A stretch of DNA of 41,659 nucleotides, taken from positions 1 to 41,659 of the forward strand of contig JAKAJN010000011.1 in NCBI GenBank assembly GCA_021813725.1, in the 5' to 3' direction. This document shows, piece after piece, positions 33,571-40,859 of this stretch. The notes under the pieces were generated by a model that saw only the letters and a list, made by a program, of their open reading frames with translations, was not told the DNA's origin and did not search any database. The translations under genes and the position numbers were made by a program. This DNA comes from a bacterium (GTDB taxonomy: Bacteria; Gemmatimonadota; Gemmatimonadetes; Gemmatimonadales; Gemmatimonadaceae). Every line of letters starts with the position of its first letter. Position 1 is the first letter of the stretch.

Positions 33571-35199
33571 ATGCGCAAGCATTTTCTCTGGATCGGGGCA
33601 TCGCTGGTGGCGCTGACCGCCTGCGGCAACAGCCTCGAAGTAGTCAATCACAACAACCCGGACGTCGCCCGCGCGTACGCCACGCCGTCAGGCGTGGAAG
33701 GCGTGGTCGGCGGTCTCGGGGTGCAGCTCAACAACACCCAGCGAACAAGCGAGTCGATCAACACCCAGGCGAAGATCTTCTCGGGCGAGCAGTTTGCCAC
33801 GGTCGCGAACTTCGGCATGGCGGCGCGGTCGGTCATTCCGCGCAACCCCATTTCGAACGATCTCGGCAACGACAACTCCTTCAGCAACTTCAACAACTGG
33901 GACGTGTTCTCGCGCACCGGTCGTTCCGCCGCGTCGGCCATCCAGGCGATCACGGCGTATCAGGCGAAGGGGCTGACGATGGGGAGCAAGGCGCAGGATG
34001 CCCGCGCGCGGGCATTCGCCTTCATGATTCTTGGCAACGCGCTGGGCTACCTCTCCATCGGGTATGACTCGGCGGCCATCGTCACCTCGGCAACGCCGAG
34101 CGATGTCGTGCCGGCGCTGTCCGGCTACAAGGACGTGAACAAGGCGGCGCTGGCCATGCTGGACTCGGCCATCGCGGTCGCCAACTCGGCCGATGCCACG
34201 AGCGGCGCGAACGGGTTCCCGCTCCCCAACACGTGGATGAGCGGGCAGTCGAACCTGACGGCAGCCAGCTTCGTGCGGCTCGTGCGCTCGTACAAGGCGC
34301 GCATCCGCGCGGGCGTGGCGCGCACACCGGCCGAGCGGGCGGCGGTCGACTGGGCCGCCGTCATCAGCGACGCGACCAACGGCATCACCGCCGACTTCAC
34401 CGTCAACATCGGCGGCAGCACCGGTTGGTCCGCCGGGTTCGACGTGTCGCAGTCGTACGTGACCGGCGGCTGGCACTCGCTGCCGATGTTCTACTACGGC
34501 ATGGCCGACGTGTCGGGCGCCTACGACGCGTGGCTCAAAGTGGGGATCGACAGCCGCAAGGCCTTCCTGGTGCAGACGCCGGACACGCGGTGGCCGTCGG
34601 GTGCGACGCGCACGGACCAGCAGGCCGGAACGCCGACCGTGGCGCTGCCGGCCGGACGGTACATCCGCAACCGCCCGACCGGCGAAGACGTGCCGGTGAC
34701 CGGATGGGGCGATTCGTTTTACGATCACCGCCGCTACGGCGTGGTGAACCTGGCCAACAGCACTGGCCCCTACGTCGAGCTGTCGGCGACGGAAGTGGAC
34801 ATGCTCGCGGCGGAAGGGTACATCCGCACCGGCAACCTGGCCGCGGCGTCCGCGCTGATTGACAAGACCCGCATCAAGAACGGTCTTGGCTCGGTGGGTG
34901 TGCCGGCGAGCGCTACGGCGCCGTACTCGACGGCCGCCGATTGCGTGCCGCACGTGCCGGTTGGCCCGTCGTTCACGTCGACCGCCTGCGGCAGCATCAT
35001 GGAGGCCATGAAGTACGAGAAGCGCATGGAGACTTCCTTCACGGGCTACCTCGTGTGGTTTGCGGACAGCCGCGGCTGGGGTGACCTGGTGACGGGGACG
35101 CCGGTGGAGTGGCCGGTTCCGTACCAGGAAATGCAGGCCCGCTACAAGCCGTTCCACAACGGGACGAACGTGGCCGTGAAGGGCACGTACGGGTTCTGA
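33571..35199 (+). CDS. SusD/RagB-like outer membrane lipoprotein (pair 3)
   Basis: A 542-residue lipoprotein with lipobox ALTAC (C18). SusD-type features include the N-terminal LEVVNHNNPDVARAYATP, helical repeat segments (AFAFMILGNALGYLSIGYD, ASFVRLVRSYKARI), the LSATEVDMLAAEGYIRTGN helix and a C-terminal MKYEKRMETSFTGYLVWFADSRGWGDL region. It is the surface ligand-binding partner of SusC3. The next gene, the family B lipoprotein, starts 7 nt downstream. Confidence 0.93.
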   Translation: MRKHFLWIGASLVALTACGNSLEVVNHNNPDVARAYATPSGVEGVVGGLGVQLNNTQRTSESINTQAKIFSGEQFATVANFGMAARSVIPRNPISNDLGNDNSFSNFNNWDVFSRTGRSAASAIQAITAYQAKGLTMGSKAQDARARAFAFMILGNALGYLSIGYDSAAIVTSATPSDVVPALSGYKDVNKAALAMLDSAIAVANSADATSGANGFPLPNTWMSGQSNLTAASFVRLVRSYKARIRAGVARTPAERAAVDWAAVISDATNGITADFTVNIGGSTGWSAGFDVSQSYVTGGWHSLPMFYYGMADVSGAYDAWLKVGIDSRKAFLVQTPDTRWPSGATRTDQQAGTPTVALPAGRYIRNRPTGEDVPVTGWGDSFYDHRRYGVVNLANSTGPYVELSATEVDMLAAEGYIRTGNLAAASALIDKTRIKNGLGSVGVPASATAPYSTAADCVPHVPVGPSFTSTACGSIMEAMKYEKRMETSFTGYLVWFADSRGWGDLVTGTPVEWPVPYQEMQARYKPFHNGTNVAVKGTYGF

Positions 35200-35206
35200 G
35201 GCTGAG

Positions 35207-35710
35207 ATGATGACGACCCTCTCGATGAACCGGCGATCGCGCTTCTGGCGCCGGTTTGTCGGCGGTCTCTCCGCCGTCGCGTTGGTGCTGCAGGTGGGGT
35301 GCTACAGCTATCTCCCGCTGCAAACCAGCGTACCGGCGACCGGACGTCGTATCGCGGTCGTGTTGAACGACCGCGGGCGCGCGTTGGTCGGAGATCGACT
35401 GGGACCGGCGATCGACAGGGTCGACGGTCTCCTGGTGGAGGGCAGCGCGGAGCAGGTGACGATCGAAGTCTACCGGACGCTCGACCTGCGGGGCGGACCT
35501 GCCTCGTGGACGGGCGAACGCGTTCAGATTCCCCGGGATGGCATCTCCGGATATCAGGAGCGCCAGTTCGACCGGCGCAAGACCATCATCGTAAGTGCCG
35601 CGCTGGTGGGAGCAGTTGCAGCCTCGATGCTATTGGTGAACCTCGACCTGTTCAGCAGCTTCACCCGGGATCGGACCGGGGATGGCGGCTCGACGGGCGA
35701 GGCCAGGTAG
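35207..35710 (+). CDS. Small lipoprotein of a SusCD-associated family (member B)
   Basis: A 167-residue lipoprotein with lipobox LQVGC (C32) in CYSYLPL. A beta-rich domain (RRIAVVLNDRGRALVGD, VDGLLVEGSAEQVTIEVYR, WTGERVQIPRDGISGYQ) is followed by RQFDRRKT and a hydrophobic helix (ALVGAVAASMLLVNL). It aligns over its full length with the lipoprotein at 18850-19314, and both follow a SusD gene directly. It starts 7 nt after SusD3; a start at residue 7 (MNRRSRF) is also possible. The RR-x-T-plus-helix end suggests a second membrane contact, although an outer-membrane lipoprotein would not normally have a helix there. Function unknown. Confidence 0.8.
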   Translation: MMTTLSMNRRSRFWRRFVGGLSAVALVLQVGCYSYLPLQTSVPATGRRIAVVLNDRGRALVGDRLGPAIDRVDGLLVEGSAEQVTIEVYRTLDLRGGPASWTGERVQIPRDGISGYQERQFDRRKTIIVSAALVGAVAASMLLVNLDLFSSFTRDRTGDGGSTGEAR

Positions 35711-35763
35711 GCGTGGTCAGCCTATCTGTCAACAACGACGTTCTCTTACGGAGTCCCAACTTC

Positions 35764-36603
35764 ATGCGGATCAACAGGGTTCCAATGCTGGTTGCCGTGC
35801 TCGCCATCGCGGCCGTCGGATGCTCGACGGACGATGGTCAGCCGACGGCCACCGCTGCCAAGCCGCCGCTCGCCTACGTGCGGTACATCAACGCGGTGCC
35901 GGACACGATGAACACCACCGTGCGGTGGATCGACTACATCGAGTTCACACCGCAGACCTTCGCCAACGTCGCTTACCGCGGCGTCGGCCAGGGGCTCTAT
36001 CAGGGGTTGAAGGCCGGGTCGCGTCAGTTCCGGATTTTCAACGCCGACATCTCGAGCTTCAGCACGGCCGGCAACACGGCGGTGCTGAGCGAGCAGACGC
36101 TCACCTTCGAGGCGAACAAGTACTACACCATCCTCTTCACGGGGTATGCCCGCAACGGATCGAAGAAGGTGGTCCTGCTCGAGGACGCGATCCCGTCGGC
36201 AGGGAGCAACGTCGCCATTCGCGTGCTGAACGCGAACACCGGTCTCGGGTCGATTGACGCCTACAAGACGGCTGGCGTCGGCGATGCGATCTCCGGTTCG
36301 CCGGCATTCGCGGCGGTGGCGGAGCAGAAGTATTCGTCGTACATCACCGCGGCGCCGGGCGCCTTCGCGATTCGTGCGACGGCGGCGGGCAATGCGGCCA
36401 ACATCCTGGCGAGCGGTGCAGCTCCGGCGGGAACGGCTGGCACGACGTCGGCCGACCCCATCGGCGGCGCCACGGTGGCTGGCACGGTGCTGACGGCGAT
36501 GGTCTTCCCGGCGTCGGTGACCGGTTCGATGGCCGCCGCGTCGACGACGCCCAGCGTCGTGTACGTGGTGGACAAGCAGCCGCCACGCACGACGTCGCCG
36601 TAA
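35764..36603 (+). CDS. DUF4397-domain lipoprotein
   Basis: A 279-residue protein starting at the ATG at 35764, with GGAG about 9-11 nt upstream. Lipobox AAVGC (C20). After a short linker come Ig-like beta repeats typical of DUF4397 (LAYVRYINAVPDTMN, LYQGLKAGSRQFRIF, YYTILFTGYARNGSKKVV, VAIRVLNANTGLGSIDAY). The C-terminal part is rich in Ala, Gly and Thr. DUF4397 proteins are surface or periplasmic proteins of unknown function, frequently encoded near envelope genes. It lies 53 nt after the family B lipoprotein and is probably the last gene of the SusC3 operon, since a long hairpin follows. Confidence 0.9.
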   Translation: MRINRVPMLVAVLAIAAVGCSTDDGQPTATAAKPPLAYVRYINAVPDTMNTTVRWIDYIEFTPQTFANVAYRGVGQGLYQGLKAGSRQFRIFNADISSFSTAGNTAVLSEQTLTFEANKYYTILFTGYARNGSKKVVLLEDAIPSAGSNVAIRVLNANTGLGSIDAYKTAGVGDAISGSPAFAAVAEQKYSSYITAAPGAFAIRATAAGNAANILASGAAPAGTAGTTSADPIGGATVAGTVLTAMVFPASVTGSMAAASTTPSVVYVVDKQPPRTTSP

Positions 36604-36631
36604 CGCAGTAGATTCAAGGTAGGCAGGACGG

Positions 36632-36662
36632 CACGGCCGCTGGCGTTCCGCCGGCGGTCGTG
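36632..36662 (+). terminator. Probable terminator after the DUF4397 gene
   Basis: CACGGCCGCTGGC (36632-36644) pairs with GCCGGCGGTCGTG (36650-36662) over 13 bp with two G-T wobbles, around GTTCC, followed by TCCCGTTTCCC. It lies 28 nt after the stop codon. Confidence 0.6.
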
Positions 36663-36682
36663 TCCCGTTTCCCGGAGTGCAC

Positions 36683-37444
36683 GTGACAGTCTCCCCCCGG
36701 CTGGCCTCGTTCGTTGGCGCCGTCGCCTTGCTGTTGATGGCGGCGGAGGCGGACGCACAGGTCATTCGGGGGGTGCTGCGTTCCCAGGTCACGGCGCGCG
36801 CCATCGAGAGGGCGCGCGTGACGGCCCGCGATCGCGACGGACGCGTGCTCGGCGAGACCATCGCCGATGATTCCGGTGCGTTCACACTGCGCCTCGACGG
36901 GAAGGGAGCGCCCTTCTCCCTGACCGTGCGGCGGATCGGCATCGAGCCGTCCACCACCCCCGAATTCACACTCACGGCGAAGGACACGGTGGACTACGAG
37001 TTGACGCTGCCGGAGACGCCGGTCCTTGGCGATACCGTGCGCGTCACTGGACTGCCGCCGCTCAACGAGATCCACTACCAGGAGGCGGTGCGACGCGGGT
37101 GGAAGATATTTTCACCCGCCGAGGTGGCCAAGCATCGAGAGAACGTCAACAACGTCTACGATCTGTTGCGGTGGTCGGGGGCGAGCAGTCTGGTGATTCC
37201 GACGCGGCACACGGAGTGCGTGCGCTCGGCGCGCTACATGCCCGGCGACCGGCGCAACGACCGCTGTATGGTATGGGTCGTGGACGGGCAGGTGCTGGGT
37301 CCGCTGCCGGTGCTGAACCCGCGGGACGCGTATTTCATGGCCGTGCTGACGGCGTCGCAGTCGGTGATGGCGTTTGGCGACCGCGCGCCCTGGGGGGCGA
37401 TTGTGATCTACACGCGGATGAATGGGGACAAGCTGCATCCCTAG
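36683..37444 (+). CDS. Regulatory-domain plus TonB-plug-like protein without a barrel
   Basis: A 253-residue protein with a signal peptide (GAVALLLMAAEADAQ). Residues 26-110 form a carboxypeptidase-regulatory-like domain (IRGVLRSQVTARAIERARV, DDSGAFTLRL). The second half resembles a TonB plug: VNNVYDLLRWSGASSLVI, then MVWVVDGQVLGPLPVLNP, and a terminal segment ending FGDRAPWGAIVIYTR that matches the ALYG-x-x-A-x-GVI-x-I-x-T-x plug end of SusC proteins. No barrel follows. I chose the GTG at 36683, preceded by CCCGGAG; a GTG at 36677 is possible. It may be a separately encoded plug or a signalling partner of SusC3, or a relic of a truncated receptor. It is separated from the SusC3 operon by a hairpin. 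Confidence 0.75.
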   Translation: MTVSPRLASFVGAVALLLMAAEADAQVIRGVLRSQVTARAIERARVTARDRDGRVLGETIADDSGAFTLRLDGKGAPFSLTVRRIGIEPSTTPEFTLTAKDTVDYELTLPETPVLGDTVRVTGLPPLNEIHYQEAVRRGWKIFSPAEVAKHRENVNNVYDLLRWSGASSLVIPTRHTECVRSARYMPGDRRNDRCMVWVVDGQVLGPLPVLNPRDAYFMAVLTASQSVMAFGDRAPWGAIVIYTRMNGDKLHP

Positions 37445-37528
37445 GTGCGCCGGCGTAACTTTCTGTGTGTGCGCGCCGTAGTTGATCGAAGCGCGGGTGC
37501 CCGCGCCATTCCCCACCGGAGATAGACG

Positions 37529-38335
37529 ATGCTTCAGGCGGTGCACGCCGCCCTGTTGACGACGGCGCTGTTGGCGCAGGATCCCCAGATCCCGGCGCCG
37601 CGCGGCTACGTGAACGATTTCGCGGGCGTCATCGGCGCAGAGCGCGCCGCCCGCATCGAGCGCATCATCACCGACGTGCACGCCAAGTCGGGTGGCGAGA
37701 TCGCGGTGGTCACGCTCCCCGACATCGGTGACCGGGACGTCGGGGCCGTCGCACTGCAGATTGGCCGTCAATGGAAGGTCGGCGCGGCCGCCGAGGTGGG
37801 CGATCGTCAGCGCAATGCGGGGCTGGTGATTCTCGTGGTGCCGAAGGAGACCAGCTCCGACGGTCGTGGTCACATCAGCATCCAGACCGGCAATGGCGTC
37901 GAGGGATTCATCACCGACTCGCGGGCGGGCGACATTCGGCGCGAGGCGCTGCCGTTCCTGCAGCGGGCGGATTACGGCTCGGCGCTGGAGCTGATGACGC
38001 TGCGCGTGGCGGAGTCGTACGCCCGTGAGTTCGGCTTTGCCCTCGACACTTCTCTGGCGGCGCCACGTGCACCGCCGCCGCGGCAGACGCAGGGGATTCC
38101 ACCGGGACTGTTCGTCGTCGGGTTCTTCCTCTTCCTGATGCTGCTCGCCGGCGGCCGGCGGCGCGGCGGCAACGGCCTGCTGTGGTTCCTGCTCGGCCAG
38201 GCGCTCAGCAATGGGGGCCGGAACCGCGGCGGCTTTGGCGGCGGGTTCGGTGGTGGCGGATTCGGCGGTGGTGGATTCGGCGGGTTCGGTGGCGGCGGCG
38301 GGTTCTCAGGCGGCGGCTCAAGCGGGAGCTGGTGA
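37529..38335 (+). CDS. TPM-domain membrane protein
   Basis: A 268-residue protein with a hydrophobic N-terminus (VHAALLTTALLAQ), a TPM domain at about residues 25-155 (YVNDFAGVIGAERAARIERI, GGEIAVVTLPDIGDRDV, NAGLVILVV, GNGVEGFITDSRAGDI), a transmembrane helix (PGLFVVGFFLFLMLLAGG) and a glycine-rich C-terminal tail (GGGFGGGGFGG-type repeats ending SSGSW). TPM proteins are membrane-anchored periplasmic proteins, usually encoded next to LemA; the family has been linked to photosystem repair in plants and to envelope functions in bacteria. GGAG lies before the ATG. The stop is 1 nt before the next start. Confidence 0.93.
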   Translation: MLQAVHAALLTTALLAQDPQIPAPRGYVNDFAGVIGAERAARIERIITDVHAKSGGEIAVVTLPDIGDRDVGAVALQIGRQWKVGAAAEVGDRQRNAGLVILVVPKETSSDGRGHISIQTGNGVEGFITDSRAGDIRREALPFLQRADYGSALELMTLRVAESYAREFGFALDTSLAAPRAPPPRQTQGIPPGLFVVGFFLFLMLLAGGRRRGGNGLLWFLLGQALSNGGRNRGGFGGGFGGGGFGGGGFGGFGGGGGFSGGGSSGSW

Positions 38336-38336
38336 C

Positions 38337-39059
38337 ATGGCCAAGATGACGCTGGACACATTGGTGGAGCAGCTGCGCGCGGCGCACGGCGACGCGCTCG
38401 AGTCGGTCGTGCTCTATGGATCCGCGGCGCGCCAGCAGGGGGTGCCGACCGGCACCATGGACGTGCTCGTGATCGTGCGCACGATGGCCGAAACCTCGCT
38501 GCGCTCAGCCGGGGCGGCAACGCGCGCGTGGATGCAGGCCGGGCACCCGGCGCCGCTCTCGCTCACCTCGGCGGAGTGGCGCACGAGCGCCGACATCTTC
38601 GCGATGGAGTACGCCGACATTCTCTCGGCGCACCGCGTGCTATACGGCACGCTGCACACCGAAGGTGTGGCGGTCTCACGCCACGATTTACGGCTGCAGC
38701 TGGAGCGCGAGGTGATGGGCAAGCTCATCCAGCTGCGCCGCGAAATGCAGGCGCGGCATGGCGACGGCGCCGCCCAGCGCGTGCTGCTTGAGGCGGCCCA
38801 CGGTACGATCTTTGCAATCTTCCGAGCCGCGCTCCGGCTGACTGACGGATTGGCTGCACCGTACCTTGATAGCGAGCTGGTGGCGCGGGACGTCGCTTCG
38901 AGAGCGGGATTCGAGGTGTCACCTTTCGTTGCGCTGCTCGCGCACCGGCGCGGTGCGGCGAAGCTCACCGATAAGGACACGGCGCCTGTCGTGCGCGGAT
39001 GTCACGACGGGCTGGAGAAGCTGGCGGCGTGGTTGGATGGATTGACGGTGGATGGCTGA
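38337..39059 (+). CDS. Nucleotidyltransferase-like protein with degenerate active site
   Basis: A 240-residue protein starting 1 nt after the TPM stop, so probably coupled to it. Residues 23-48 resemble the nucleotidyltransferase core: VVLYGSAAR (G28-S29), then GTMDVLVIV. The normal catalytic D-x-D is reduced to T40-M-D42, so the first metal ligand is missing and catalysis is doubtful. The remainder is alpha-helical (LERVMGKLIQ-like, LLEAAHGTIFAIFRAAL, HRRGAAKLTDKDTAP) and may be an HEPN- or substrate-binding-like domain. The last codons (LTVDG) arise from a GACGGTGGATGG repeat. Its placement between TPM and LemA genes is unusual. Confidence 0.75.
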   Translation: MAKMTLDTLVEQLRAAHGDALESVVLYGSAARQQGVPTGTMDVLVIVRTMAETSLRSAGAATRAWMQAGHPAPLSLTSAEWRTSADIFAMEYADILSAHRVLYGTLHTEGVAVSRHDLRLQLEREVMGKLIQLRREMQARHGDGAAQRVLLEAAHGTIFAIFRAALRLTDGLAAPYLDSELVARDVASRAGFEVSPFVALLAHRRGAAKLTDKDTAPVVRGCHDGLEKLAAWLDGLTVDG

Positions 39060-39082
39060 CGGTAGACGGTAGACGGTGGAGG
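39043..39082. repeat. GACGG-type repeat overlapping the 3' end of the nucleotidyltransferase-like gene (copy 5)
   Basis: TTGACGGTGGATGGCTGACGG continues as TAGACGGTAGACGGTGGAGG. The TGA within the tract is the stop codon, and the last residues of the protein are encoded by the repeat. Confidence 0.6.
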
Positions 39083-39114
39083 TAGTTCCCCCTTCCTAAC
39101 GGAGTGAAAGACAG

Positions 39115-39681
39115 ATGCGACGTCGCGGTTGGTTACTCCTGCTTCCCCTGTTCCTCGCGGGGTGTGGGTACAACACGATCCAGAGCTACGACGAAGCGGC
39201 CGCGAAGGCCAAGAAGGACATCGAAGTGCAATTGCAGCGCCGCGCCGATCTGGTGCCGAACCTCGTGAACACGGTGAAGGGGTTCGCGCAGCAGGAGCAG
39301 GACGTGTTCGTGAAGGTCACGGAGGCGAGGGCGGGGCTCTCGGGCGCGATCCAGGGTGGCAAGATGTCCGAGATGGCGGACGCGAACCAGGCGCTGACGG
39401 GCGCGTTGAGCCGGCTGATGGTGACCGTGGAGTCGTACCCGCAACTCAAGTCGGATCAGAACTTCCTGCAGCTGCAGGACGAGCTGACCGGCACGGAGAA
39501 CCGCATCGCGGTGGCCCGCAAGGACTACAACGACGCGGTGGGGACATACAACGCCTATATCCGCAAGTTCCCGCAGGTGCTCACGGCGAAGGTGACCGGC
39601 GCGAAGGCGCGAGATTACTTCGAGGTGACCAACGCCGCGGCGCGCGAAGCGCCGACGGTGGACTTCACGAAGAAGCCGTAG
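39115..39681 (+). CDS. lemA: LemA family lipoprotein
   Basis: A 188-residue LemA-type protein with lipobox LFLAGC (C17). The family signature is clear: NTIQSYDEAAAKAKKDIEVQLQRR-type start, RADLVPNLVNTVKGFAQQE, ESYPQLKSDQNFLQLQDEL, TENRIAVARKDYNDAVGTYN and IRKFPQVL. LemA proteins are helical bundle membrane proteins commonly paired with TPM-domain proteins; the molecular function is unresolved. CGGAG lies about 13 nt before the ATG. It follows the TPM and nucleotidyltransferase-like genes after 55 nt, which reverses the more common lemA-TPM order. Confidence 0.95.
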   Translation: MRRRGWLLLLPLFLAGCGYNTIQSYDEAAAKAKKDIEVQLQRRADLVPNLVNTVKGFAQQEQDVFVKVTEARAGLSGAIQGGKMSEMADANQALTGALSRLMVTVESYPQLKSDQNFLQLQDELTGTENRIAVARKDYNDAVGTYNAYIRKFPQVLTAKVTGAKARDYFEVTNAAAREAPTVDFTKKP

Positions 39682-39700
39682 TCGCAACCGGTGTTGGAGT

Positions 39701-39730
39701 CGGGGCCGCGTTCGAAAGGGCGCGGCCCCG
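39701..39730 (+). terminator. Terminator after lemA
   Basis: A perfect 10-bp stem, CGGGGCCGCG (39701-39710) and CGCGGCCCCG (39721-39730), with loop TTCGAAAGGG, 20 nt after the lemA stop. Only GTGTGTT follows, so the T run is weak. Confidence 0.65.
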
Positions 39731-39782
39731 GTGTGTTCGGCGTTTGTACGGACACGGGTCTCGCGGGCCGGTTGTTGACGGC

Positions 39783-39794
39783 TAAATTGCCAGA
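39783..39794 (+). promoter_or_regulatory. Candidate leaderless -10-like motif before the M23 peptidase gene
   Basis: GACGGCTAAATTGCCAGA precedes the ATG directly: TAAATT ends 6 nt before the start codon and no Shine-Dalgarno sequence is present. It shares ACGGCTARATTGCC with the sequence before the DUF5916 gene at 15821. Confidence 0.4.
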
Positions 39795-40766
39795 ATGCCA
39801 CGTCGTTGGACTGTCTTGATCGTGCCTCACGGCACCGACTCCCCGAAGAGCTACGAGTTGGGGGAGCGTCGCGTGCGGCTGCTGATCGGTGTGGCAGTCG
39901 CCGTGGTGGTCCTGATCGGAGCCGCCGCCGCGGTGTTGTTCACCCCGTGGGCCTCACCATCGGCGCGGCTGGCGGCCAGCGAGAATGCGCGGCTGAGGCA
40001 GGAGCTGGCGAGCATCGATTCGCGCCTGCAGGCGCTCGTGGACACGATCTCGTCCATCGAGCAGCAGGATCAGCGCATTCGCACACTCGCCGGGATTGAT
40101 CCGGACTCAACGGGTGAAGTTGCCGCCAAGGAGATGGCCACGGTCGGCGCCGCCGCGACACCCGCGGGGCAGGGGCCGTCGCTTGGGCTGGCGCCGGAAC
40201 GGCCACAGCGCTTCGCGAGCAAGCCATTTCTCGGACGACTCGGCTTCGGCGACAACCGACCCGACCTGGAGGGGATGATTCGACGGGCCACGGAACTGTC
40301 AGCGAGCTTCCGCGCCGTAAGCGACACGCTCGTGCGGCACGCCGAGCGGATGGCGAACCTGCCGTCGATCATGCCGACGGCCGGCTGGTTGACCAGCCAG
40401 TTCTCGAAGAGCCGATTCCACCCCATTCTGCACGTGTCGCGCGCGCACGAGGGAATCGACGTGGTGGCGCCGATGGGTGCGCCGATCGTGGCGCCGGCGG
40501 CGGGGCGCGTGATCAAGGCGGGGCGCGAACAGGGCTACGGACTGATGGTGCAGATTGACCACGGCAACGGGCTGGTCTCCATCTATGCGCACGCGAAGAA
40601 GATCGTCGTGTCGGTGGGACAGCGCGTGGTCCGCGGTCAGATGATCGCGACCGTCGGGAATTCCGGACTCGCGACCGGTCCGCACCTGCACTACGAGATC
40701 ATCCGCAACGGCAAGCCGATGGATCCGCTGACGTTCGTGATGCCGGCGGGGAAGATCACGGACTAA
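39795..40766 (+). CDS. M23-family (LytM-type) peptidoglycan endopeptidase
   Basis: A 323-residue protein. A short cytoplasmic N-terminus is followed by a transmembrane helix (residues 30-50, LLIGVAVAVVVLIGAAAAVL) and a periplasmic coiled coil (ARLAASENARLRQELASIDSR). The C-terminal LytM domain has all zinc ligands and catalytic residues: H218 and D222 in HEGID, H266 in IYAHAK, and H297/H299 in GPHLHYE. An intact site predicts cleavage of peptide cross-links in peptidoglycan, with roles in growth or division. Coiled coil plus LytM is the layout of cell-division or elongation endopeptidases. It is transcribed separately from lemA. It ends at a strong terminator shared with the convergent metG. 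Confidence 0.95.
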   Translation: MPRRWTVLIVPHGTDSPKSYELGERRVRLLIGVAVAVVVLIGAAAAVLFTPWASPSARLAASENARLRQELASIDSRLQALVDTISSIEQQDQRIRTLAGIDPDSTGEVAAKEMATVGAAATPAGQGPSLGLAPERPQRFASKPFLGRLGFGDNRPDLEGMIRRATELSASFRAVSDTLVRHAERMANLPSIMPTAGWLTSQFSKSRFHPILHVSRAHEGIDVVAPMGAPIVAPAAGRVIKAGREQGYGLMVQIDHGNGLVSIYAHAKKIVVSVGQRVVRGQMIATVGNSGLATGPHLHYEIIRNGKPMDPLTFVMPAGKITD

Positions 40767-40808
40767 GAGAGAAAGCAGAGAGAAAGCAGAGAGAAGACAG
40801 AGAAGAAG
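40767..40808 (+). repeat. CAGAGAGAAA-type purine-rich repeat before the M23/metG terminator
   Basis: GAGAGAAAGCAGAGAGAAAGC and CAGAGAGAAGACAGAGAAGAAG units, T-free on the plus strand, fill the space from the stop codon to the hairpin. Same layout as at 4125-4175 and, on the minus strand, 2702-2756. Confidence 0.75.
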
Positions 40809-40842
40809 CAGAGGGGCGCAAAACGATCTTTGCGCCCCTCTG
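40809..40842. terminator. Bidirectional terminator between the M23 gene and metG
   Basis: A perfect 14-bp stem, CAGAGGGGCGCAAA (40809-40822) and TTTGCGCCCCTCTG (40829-40842), with loop ACGATC, lies between convergent genes. No T run directly follows the stem on the plus strand; on the minus strand the purine-rich repeat gives a C/T-rich sequence after the stem. Confidence 0.8.
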
Positions 40843-40859
40843 CGTGCTCTCTGGGGCCG

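Noticed and set aside
39775..39788. TTGACG upstream of the M23 gene as a -35 box
   Set aside because: It is only 2 nt from the TAAATT box, which is incompatible with sigma-70 spacing.
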